Assembly (NCBI RefSeq): GCF_018531495.1
Contig: NZ_JAHDTI010000003.1
Location: forward strand, 372,001-436,000
Reading direction: 5' to 3'
From: Nonomuraea sediminis
Lineage (GTDB): Bacteria > Actinomycetota > Actinomycetes > Streptosporangiales > Streptosporangiaceae
DNA: 64,000 nt
Below the pieces are notes generated by a model. The model was not told where the DNA came from and did no database searches. It was given only the letters and a program-made list of their open reading frames with translations. Positions 58,111-64,000 of the stretch are shown here, piece by piece (positions within the stretch are counted from its first letter, which is position 1; the number at the start of each line of letters is the position of its first letter). The translations under genes were made by a program, and so were the position numbers.

Positions 58111-58150
58111 CTGCCCCGGTGAGGGCAGGCGCGGATCCTCACCGGGGCAG
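58111..58150 (+). terminator. Hairpin after the roadblock genes
   Basis: CTGCCCCGGTGAG (58111-58123) pairs perfectly with CTCACCGGGGCAG (58138-58150), 5 bases after the stop codon. Confidence 0.8.
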
Positions 58151-58191
58151 GTAGAGCATTGCTCAGCGGCGGCGTTCCACTGCCAGGTGTC

Positions 58192-58542
58192 TCACAGGTC
58201 GCGCAGGGCGAGTGCCTCGGCCTCGGTCAACCCGCGACGGGCCGCGACTTGGCGGCGGGATCGTACCTGGGCCGCGGTGCGGGGGCGGTATTTGGGCTCG
58301 CGGCCGCATCCGCAGGGCTCGAATCCCTCGTAGGTCAGCCCGGCCTCGAGGACCGCGGCGACCGCCGCCCAGCGCCGGTCGTCGTGCCTGCGCGGCGCGG
58401 CGAAGTCGTGCCCGGCGAACAGCATGAGCCTGCGGCAGGAGGTGCACAGGTGCTCGGCGCCGTCCCAGACGTGCTTGCGGCTCAGCCTGCACCGCACGCA
58501 CACGTAGTGGACCTTGTAGGCGACCATCGCGTAAGTGCACAC
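58192..58542 (-). CDS. Small zinc-ribbon-like hypothetical protein
   Basis: 116 residues. Paired cysteines CVRCRL and LCTSCRRL near the N-terminus look like a four-cysteine zinc ribbon, and a third group (EPCGCGREPKYRP) lies at about 76-88. The C-terminus is a basic helix (RSRRQVAARRGLTEAEALAL). Function unknown. GTG 58542 or ATG 58527 could be the start. Confidence 0.65.
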   Translation of the reverse strand: MCTYAMVAYKVHYVCVRCRLSRKHVWDGAEHLCTSCRRLMLFAGHDFAAPRRHDDRRWAAVAAVLEAGLTYEGFEPCGCGREPKYRPRTAAQVRSRRQVAARRGLTEAEALALRDL

Positions 58543-58578
58543 CGGTCCACCCTAATCACGCCACACCGCGCCCGCAGG

Positions 58579-58687
58579 GCATGCCGTACGCGCAGCCGAA
58601 TGTACGACCGACAGCGTGCCGGGCGCGCGACCAAAAGCTTGCCGTGAGTGCAACCGAAAGAGCTTGCCGCACGCGCGGCCGGAGGGT
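58579..58687. repeat. Four imperfect tandem repeats upstream of the ABC exporter
   Basis: Units of 23-33 bases, each starting with a TGCCG word and containing GCGCG/GTGCA and GACCGA/AACCGA segments (58579, 58612, 58637, 58661). They occupy the gap between the zinc-ribbon gene and the exporter. Confidence 0.45.
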
Positions 58688-58725
58688 CAAGAAAATCGGT
58701 TGATCGGAGGGTTAGCCTGGAAGGG

Positions 58726-60507
58726 ATGCCTCCCGATACGCGTTCACCTCGCCGTCCCCTGCTCAAATCCAACTCACTGTGGCGGATGAAGTCCTACCTC
58801 CGCCCCCACGTGACCAGACTGGTCGTCATCTGGCTCACGGCGATGCTCGGAATCGCCACCACCATCTCGCTGCCGCTGGTCAGCAAGGAAGTCATCGACG
58901 GGCCGGTCGCCCGCGGCGACTCAGGAGCGCTGCTCTGGCTCGCGCTGCTCGCGCTCGCCCTTGGAGCGATCGAAGCCTTATTGATCTTCATGCGGCGCTG
59001 GATCCAGGTCAAGCCCGTCCTCGGACTCGAGACCGAGATCCGCGACGACCTGTACGAGCATCTGCAGCGCCTGCCGATGAGCTTCCACGGCGACTGGCAG
59101 TCGGGCCAGTTACTGTCGCGGGCCACGACCGACCTGTCGACGATCCGCCGCTTCCTCGGCTTCGGCATGCTCTTCCTGGTCATGAACATCCTGCAGCTGA
59201 CCACGGTGACCGTGCTGCTGATGAACATGTACTGGCCTCTGGGGCTGCTGGTGGCGGCCTCGGCCGTCCCCATCGTCTGGGTGTCGCTGCGCTTCGAGAA
59301 GCGCTACATCAAGATCTCCCGCCAGGTCCAGGACGAGCAGGGCGACCTCGCCACGCTCGTCGAGGAGTCGGCGATCGGGATCAGGACCATCAAGGCGTTC
59401 GGCCGCCGCCACTACGTCTACGACAACTTCGACGACGCGGCGCTCAAGGTGTACCGGACGTCGATGGACAAGGTGCGGCTCTCGGCCAGGTTCTTCACCT
59501 TCCTCGAGGTGATCCCGAACTTCACGCTGGCCCTGGTGCTGCTGCTCGGCGCGCTCGCGGTGGGTCAGGCCTCGCTGTCGCTAGGCACGCTCGTCGCCTT
59601 CACCACGATGATGCTGCAGCTGGTCTGGCCGATCGCCAGCCTCGGCTACATCCTGGCCATGGCGCAGGAGGCGATGACCTCCGCCGACCGGGTGATGGAG
59701 GTCATGGACACCGTCCCCGCCATCGAGGGCGGCTCCGGCACGATCGAGCAGCCGCGCGGCCACCTGCGCTTCGAGGGCGTCGGGTTCCGCTTCGACGACT
59801 CCGAGCAGCCCGTCCTGCACGACGTCTGGCTCGATGTACGGCCGGGCGAAACGGTTGCCGTGGTCGGGGCCACCGGCTCGGGCAAGACCACGCTGACCGC
59901 CATGGTGCCGCGCCTGCTCGACCCCACGCAGGGCCGGGTCACGATCGACGGCCACGACGTGCGCGACCTGTCGCTGCCCATGCTGCGCAAGGTGGTGGCC
60001 ACCGCCTTCGAGGAGCCGACGCTGTTCTCCATGAGCGTCAGGGAGAACCTCACGCTCGGCCGGCACGACGCCGCCGAGGAGGAGCTGGACGAGGCGATCA
60101 GGACCGCCCAGGCCATGTTCGTCTACGACCTGCCGTGGGGGCTCGAGACCCGCATCGGCGAGCAGGGTATGTCCCTGTCGGGCGGGCAGCGGCAGCGGCT
60201 GGCGCTGGCGCGAGCTGTACTGAGCAAGCCCAAGATCCTCGTCCTCGACGACACCCTGTCCGCGCTGGACGTGGAGACCGAGGCGCTGGTGGAGGAGGCG
60301 CTCAGGCACGTGCTGCGCGAGGCCACCGGGATCGTGGTCGCGCACCGCGCCTCGACGGTGCTGCTGGCCGACAAGGTGGCGCTGCTGCGCGGCGGCACGA
60401 TCACGCACGTGGGCCGGCACGAGCAGTTGCTCGCCGAGGTGCCTGAATACCGCGAGCTGCTGGCGCAGGACGCCGACCTCGACCCGTCGGAAGGAGCGCT
60501 GCGATGA
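58726..60507 (+). CDS. ABC exporter half-transporter A (degenerate site)
   Basis: 593-residue type IV ABC exporter subunit: six TM segments, then Walker A GATGSGKTT, signature LSGGQRQRLALARA and Walker B ILVLDDTLSALD. The glutamate that normally follows Walker B is an aspartate (LDD), so its own ATP site is probably non-hydrolysing. ATG at 58726 (GGAAGGG close ahead). It overlaps half-transporter B by ATGA. Together they form a heterodimer of the BmrCD/TmrAB type, for drug or lipid export. Confidence 0.93.
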   Translation: MPPDTRSPRRPLLKSNSLWRMKSYLRPHVTRLVVIWLTAMLGIATTISLPLVSKEVIDGPVARGDSGALLWLALLALALGAIEALLIFMRRWIQVKPVLGLETEIRDDLYEHLQRLPMSFHGDWQSGQLLSRATTDLSTIRRFLGFGMLFLVMNILQLTTVTVLLMNMYWPLGLLVAASAVPIVWVSLRFEKRYIKISRQVQDEQGDLATLVEESAIGIRTIKAFGRRHYVYDNFDDAALKVYRTSMDKVRLSARFFTFLEVIPNFTLALVLLLGALAVGQASLSLGTLVAFTTMMLQLVWPIASLGYILAMAQEAMTSADRVMEVMDTVPAIEGGSGTIEQPRGHLRFEGVGFRFDDSEQPVLHDVWLDVRPGETVAVVGATGSGKTTLTAMVPRLLDPTQGRVTIDGHDVRDLSLPMLRKVVATAFEEPTLFSMSVRENLTLGRHDAAEEELDEAIRTAQAMFVYDLPWGLETRIGEQGMSLSGGQRQRLALARAVLSKPKILVLDDTLSALDVETEALVEEALRHVLREATGIVVAHRASTVLLADKVALLRGGTITHVGRHEQLLAEVPEYRELLAQDADLDPSEGALR

Positions 60508-62330
60508 CGGCCCCCGCGGCCACGACCTGGCGGGGCGTGGCCTCCGAGGACCAGGACGAGCTGTCCGACAAGGTCTCGGTGCTCCTGCGGGAGCGCTCCC
60601 GCAGGCTGCTCGGCGACCTGCTGAGCCCGCACCGCAAGGCGATCGCGGCGCTGACCGCGATCATCATCGTGTCCAACCTGGCGGGACTGGCCATCCCCTA
60701 CCTGGTCAAGGTGGGTATCGACGCGGGCATCCCGCCGATGCTGAAGGGCACGGGCCCTGGCACGCTGCTGACCGTGGTGGGGGTGATCCTGGCGGCGGCC
60801 GCCACGCAGGCCTTCACCCGGCAGGCGTTCCTGCAGCTGTCGGGCCGGATCGGGCAGGACATCCTGCTGGAGCTGCGGCGCCGCGTGTTCGAGCATTTCC
60901 AGCGGCTGTCGCTGTCCTTCCACGAGAAGTACACCTCGGGCCGGGTCATCTCCCGGCTGACCTCCGACATCGAGGCCATCGCCGAGTTGCTGGCCTCCGG
61001 GTTCGACGGGCTGGTCACCGCGGTGCTGACGATGTTCGGCACGGCGGCGCTGCTGCTCGTGCTCGACGTCCACCTGGGGCTGGTCGCGCTGATCCCGCTG
61101 CCGGTGCTGCTGCTGTTCACCAAGTGGTTCCGCAAGCAGTCGGCGATCGTCTACCGGCGCACCAGGGAGACCGTCGCGCTGGTCATCGTCCACTTCGTGG
61201 AGTCGATGACCGGTATCCGCGCGGTGCAGGCCTTCCGCCGCGAGCCGCGCAACCAGGAGATCTTCACCCAGCTCAACGACGACTACCGCGAGGCCAACGC
61301 CAGGAGCATGCAGCTCATTGCGATCTTCATGCCGGGCATCAAGCTGATCGGCAACATGACCGTGGCCGGCGTGCTGCTCTACGGCGGCTGGCTGGCGCTG
61401 CACCACGAGGTCACGATCGGCGTGCTGGCCGCGTTCCTGCTCTACCTGCGCCAGTTCTACGAGCCGATGCAGGAGATCAGCCAGTTCTACAACACGCTGC
61501 AGTCGGCCTCGGCGGCGCTGGAGAAGCTGTCGGGCGTGCTGGAGGAGGAGCCGTCGGTGCCGGAGCCGCGCGAGCCCGCGGCGCTGGAGAACGCCCGCGG
61601 CAAGGTGCGCTTCGAGAACGTCCGCTTCGCCTACGTCGAGGACCGGCCGATCCTGCCCGAGCTCGACCTGACGATCCCGGCCGGGCAGAGCGTCGCGCTC
61701 GTCGGGGCCACCGGGGCGGGCAAGACGACGCTGGCCAAGCTGATCTCCCGCTTCTACGACCCGACCGCGGGCCGGGTGCTGCTCGACGGGGTCGACCTGC
61801 GCACGCTGGACGAGCCGACGCTGCGCCGCGCCGTGGTCATGGTGACGCAGGAGAACTTCCTGTTCAGCGGTACTGTCACTGACAACATCAGGTTCGGCCG
61901 CCCTGAGGCCACGGACCGGCAGATCAGGGAGGCGGCCAAGGCCATCGGCGCGCACGAGTTCATCTCCTCGCTGCCCGACGGCTACGACACCGAGGTGGGC
62001 AAGCGAGGCGGGCGCATGTCGGCGGGCCAGCGGCAGCTGGTCGCCTTCGCCAGGGCGTTCCTGGCCGACCCCGCGGTGCTGATCCTGGACGAGGCCACCT
62101 CGTCGCTGGACGTGCCGAGCGAGCGGCTGGTGCAGCGGGCGCTGCGCACGATCCTGGCCGAGCGGACGGCGCTGATCATCGCGCACCGGTTGTCGACCGT
62201 GGAGATCGCCGACCGGGTGCTGGTGATGGACCAGGGCGAGATCGTCGAGGACGGGCCGCCCGACCGCCTCATCGCCGCCTCGGGCCGCTTCGCGGGCCTG
62301 CACCGGGCCTGGCTCGAAAGCCTCAGCTAG
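60504..62330 (+). CDS. ABC exporter half-transporter B (catalytic)
   Basis: 608 residues: six TM segments preceded by an N-terminal extension of about 45 residues, Walker A GATGAGKTT, Walker B VLILDEATSSLD with the catalytic glutamate. The signature is altered to MSAGQRQLVAFARA. Altered signature here and missing glutamate in subunit A lie in the same composite ATP site, the expected pattern of an asymmetric exporter. Coupled to A by ATGA and followed by a hairpin. Confidence 0.94.
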   Translation: MTAPAATTWRGVASEDQDELSDKVSVLLRERSRRLLGDLLSPHRKAIAALTAIIIVSNLAGLAIPYLVKVGIDAGIPPMLKGTGPGTLLTVVGVILAAAATQAFTRQAFLQLSGRIGQDILLELRRRVFEHFQRLSLSFHEKYTSGRVISRLTSDIEAIAELLASGFDGLVTAVLTMFGTAALLLVLDVHLGLVALIPLPVLLLFTKWFRKQSAIVYRRTRETVALVIVHFVESMTGIRAVQAFRREPRNQEIFTQLNDDYREANARSMQLIAIFMPGIKLIGNMTVAGVLLYGGWLALHHEVTIGVLAAFLLYLRQFYEPMQEISQFYNTLQSASAALEKLSGVLEEEPSVPEPREPAALENARGKVRFENVRFAYVEDRPILPELDLTIPAGQSVALVGATGAGKTTLAKLISRFYDPTAGRVLLDGVDLRTLDEPTLRRAVVMVTQENFLFSGTVTDNIRFGRPEATDRQIREAAKAIGAHEFISSLPDGYDTEVGKRGGRMSAGQRQLVAFARAFLADPAVLILDEATSSLDVPSERLVQRALRTILAERTALIIAHRLSTVEIADRVLVMDQGEIVEDGPPDRLIAASGRFAGLHRAWLESLS

Positions 62331-62336
62331 CTGTCC

Positions 62337-62365
62337 GAGCCCGGCTGAAAGCCTCAGCCGGGCTC
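62337..62365. terminator. Bidirectional hairpin between convergent genes
   Basis: GAGCCCGGCTGA (62337-62348) and its perfect complement (62354-62365) with a 5-base loop, between the exporter stop and the stop of the zinc-ribbon gene at 62375. Confidence 0.8.
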
Positions 62366-62374
62366 CGGGTCCCC

Positions 62375-62803
62375 TCAGCTGTGGATGTGCGGGTGCGTGA
62401 CCCGCACGAGGTTCTCGTACAGCTCGTAGGCCACGAACAGCGCGACCGGCACGCCGATCGCGGCGAGCAGCCGTCCCGGCAGCGGTGTCCTGGCGGGAAT
62501 CCGCCTGGTCACGACGGGTACGGCGGGCGGCACGCCCACGGGTTCCGGCTCCGGCACGGGCACCAGCTCGGGATGGCGGCGCAGGTACCCGTGCGGGAAC
62601 ATGGTCACGTGGTAGGCGCCGCAGCCGGGACAGGACGTGCCCGACCAGGGCGGCTGGACGGTGACCGTACCGCGTAACCAGACGACGACTTCGTTGCCGT
62701 AGTTGTCGGTGAGACGGCGGACGATGTAGTCCTCCTCCCACACGTGCCAGCACCGCAGGCACTCGAAGGGCCACGTCTCTCGGGTCTCGAACCCGTCGCG
62801 CAC
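62375..62803 (-). CDS. Zinc-ribbon protein with C-terminal membrane anchor
   Basis: About 142 residues. The N-terminal half has paired cysteines (FECLRCWHVWEEDYIVR and SCPGCGAYHV) and an invariant FPHGYLRRHPE motif. The C-terminal part is a proline-rich linker and one hydrophobic segment (LLAAIGVPVALFVAYELYENL). It is a paralogue of the next gene (62909-63253), which lacks the membrane segment. GTG 62803 has GGAGG well placed. Function unknown. Confidence 0.72.
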   Translation of the reverse strand: MRDGFETRETWPFECLRCWHVWEEDYIVRRLTDNYGNEVVVWLRGTVTVQPPWSGTSCPGCGAYHVTMFPHGYLRRHPELVPVPEPEPVGVPPAVPVVTRRIPARTPLPGRLLAAIGVPVALFVAYELYENLVRVTHPHIHS

Positions 62804-62908
62804 GGAGACCACCTCCGGCTCACAGACCGTACGACATCCACTGAGAGTGTCACTCGCGCGTCAGAGGCGCGGCAAGGAGGGCTCATGACACTCTTGGCTA
62901 GGAAACGC

Positions 62909-63253
62909 TCACCGACTGTCAGGGTTAACGATCCAGGAACGATGGACCATGCTGGTGTGCTGGCGCTTGGCCGGACTGACCAGCGGCGTCGGGTCGGGCT
63001 CCGCGGGCTCTCCTGCCTTCTTGGCCTCGGGATGGCGGCCGAGGTACCCCTCGGGGAACGTGGTCACCTGGTGCGAGCCGCACTTGGGGCAGAAGGCCCC
63101 CGTTGACGGCGGCGGGACCTGCACGCCCCCGCGCGTCCAGATGTGACTCTCGTTGCCGTGGCCGTCGTCGACGTGCCTGACCAGGTAATCCTCTTCCCAG
63201 ACGTGCCAGCAGCCGCGGCACTCGAAAGGCAGGTTCCTGCGTTCTTCCTCCAT
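62909..63253 (-). CDS. Zinc-ribbon protein, soluble paralogue
   Basis: 114 residues sharing FECxxCWHVWEEDYxVR, CPxCGxxxVTxFPxGYLxRHPE with the gene at 62375. The tail is short and charged, with no membrane segment. ATG 63253 follows AAGGGGG. The two look like a tandem duplication that diverged in targeting. No known function. Confidence 0.7.
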   Translation of the reverse strand: MEEERRNLPFECRGCWHVWEEDYLVRHVDDGHGNESHIWTRGGVQVPPPSTGAFCPKCGSHQVTTFPEGYLGRHPEAKKAGEPAEPDPTPLVSPAKRQHTSMVHRSWIVNPDSR

Positions 63254-63295
63254 GAGGTCACCCCCTTACTCCGAGTGTGCGTCTCGGGGTGCCTC

Positions 63296-63625
63296 TCACG
63301 CAACGCAGAGGACGAAGGTGGCAGCCCCCGCCACCACGCAGAGCGTGCCGAGCCATGCCACCAGCGCGTCCGCCCCGCTGTCCAGGGGCTTTCCGCCGTG
63401 CAGCGCCTCCTGGACCCGGTGGAAACGGACTCCGGTTCGTACCAGGAGCACCCCGCCGCACAGCGCAGCCAGCGCGAAGACCAGCACGGGGGCCAGCGGC
63501 AGGCCGTGGCGCATCGACAGCCCCGCGCCACCCAGGCCGGCCGTGGACAGCGCCACGGCGGATCGCACCCAGGCCAGCCGGGTCCGCTCGCTCTGCAGGC
63601 CCGGGTCCCAGATCTCGGCGGACAT
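63296..63625 (-). CDS. DUF202 membrane protein (second of pair)
   Basis: 109 residues, three hydrophobic segments, with the DUF202 N-terminal motif (LQSERTRLAWVRSAVALSTAGLGGAGLS). It follows the other DUF202 gene with a one-base gap (TGAGATG). The family is widespread and uncharacterised; paired copies may form a heteromer. Confidence 0.85.
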   Translation of the reverse strand: MSAEIWDPGLQSERTRLAWVRSAVALSTAGLGGAGLSMRHGLPLAPVLVFALAALCGGVLLVRTGVRFHRVQEALHGGKPLDSGADALVAWLGTLCVVAGAATFVLCVA

Positions 63626-63626
63626 C

Positions 63627-63953
63627 TCAGATGGACAGGATGATCAGCACGAGCGCGATGACGGCCACGGCGGCCACGCCGTACCCGAAGACCGCGGCGA
63701 GCTTGGGCGGCGGGAGCGGGGCCTGGTCGCGCAGGGCGCGCTGGATGTTGCGCCAGCGCGGGTAGGCCATGCCGGCCGCGAGCGCGGCCAGCGTCACGAG
63801 CACGATCGCCAGCGCGGTGCGCACCCAGTGGACGAAGACGCCCTCGGGCACGGCCGCCATGGCGACCCCACCCGCGCTGAGGGCGAGCGCGGTGCTCAGC
63901 CACGTGAGGAAGGTCCGCTCATTGGCGAGCGTGAAACGGGGGTCCGGTTCCAT
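63627..63953 (-). CDS. DUF202/YidH-like membrane protein
   Basis: 108 residues, three hydrophobic segments: RFTLANERTFLTWLSTALALSAGGVAMA (DUF202 signature), then VRTALAIVLVTLAALAAGMAYPRWRNIQRALRD and a C-terminal helix. YidH-like proteins are inner-membrane proteins of unknown function. The start is at the right edge of a short non-coding end of the window. Confidence 0.87.
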   Translation of the reverse strand: MEPDPRFTLANERTFLTWLSTALALSAGGVAMAAVPEGVFVHWVRTALAIVLVTLAALAAGMAYPRWRNIQRALRDQAPLPPPKLAAVFGYGVAAVAVIALVLIILSI

Positions 63954-64000
63954 GCAGAAAACGCTAATTTATGCCCATTTCCCCTAGACGAAGCGGGATT

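Noticed and set aside
60123..62774. Minus-strand ORF of about 880 codons opposite the ABC exporter
   Set aside because: Antisense shadow of the exporter pair, which has complete ABC motifs in the plus frame.
1..64000. CRISPR array, tRNA or rRNA genes
   Set aside because: I looked for regularly spaced identical repeats, cloverleaf ends and conserved rRNA segments and saw none. The tandem repeats present are head-to-tail without spacers.

Overview
The window is about 70% GC, with short leaders, frequent GTG/TTG starts, many 4-base start/stop overlaps and families typical of filamentous actinomycetes: XRE-DUF397 pairs, roadblock proteins, LacI/GntR/PadR/TetR regulators, P450s and DUF397. I read it as chromosomal DNA of an actinobacterium. 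A Streptosporangiales genus such as Nonomuraea would fit, but that is a guess from gene style and not a measurement. I saw no rRNA, tRNA or CRISPR array.

Layout. 1-9.2 kb: an Ada/AlkA DNA-repair gene running off the left edge, a secreted S15 peptidase, a P450, a PadR-DUF1048-DrrAB-type exporter operon with a strong operator palindrome, decayed copies of the S15 and DUF1048 genes, and a DUF2089/membrane/SHOCT operon. 9.3-13 kb: a graveyard of mobile DNA (truncated tyrosine recombinase, IS630-type and IS1182-type scraps, inverted and direct repeats) around a GNAT gene. 13-16.5 kb: a WhiJ-type regulatory locus (XRE, DUF397, HATPase) that runs into a divergent stand-alone hemC and a NUDIX gene. 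17.1-22.6 kb: a leftward run GntR, P450, GlcNAc-kinase-like, SIS, ceramidase-like, with unusual tandem repeats. 22.6-29.4 kb: lipoproteins, a luciferase-like/hemerythrin fusion, a lipoprotein + FtsH-like membrane AAA protease pair, and redox genes.

29.5-46.1 kb is the most interesting part. A leftward operon encodes a FucI-type isomerase, a GH172 (DUF2961) enzyme, a ribose-type ABC importer (ATPase, permease, binding lipoprotein) and an FGGY pentulose kinase. A divergent LacI regulator lies at its head. A second leftward unit, a COG0523 metal-chaperone GTPase followed by a Tat-exported GH116 enzyme, carries the same tandem operator (core GNAATCGATTTC) upstream. Together they read as one regulon for cutting a furanosidic glycan outside the cell, importing the pentose, isomerising it and phosphorylating it. 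D-arabinan/D-arabinose is the best candidate, because GH172 and GH116 both include D-arabinofuranosidases and FucI acts on D-arabinose. L-fucose or fructofuranosides are alternatives.

46-64 kb: a small secreted protein, an AraC/NmrA/SDR/DoxX group, a UgpC/MsmK-type ATPase with its own divergent LacI, glutathione peroxidase, a small secreted transglycosylase-like protein, a TetR/di-iron protein pair with two perfect operators, a PATAN-like + two roadblock genes, a heterodimeric ABC exporter, and small zinc-ribbon and DUF202 membrane proteins at the right edge.
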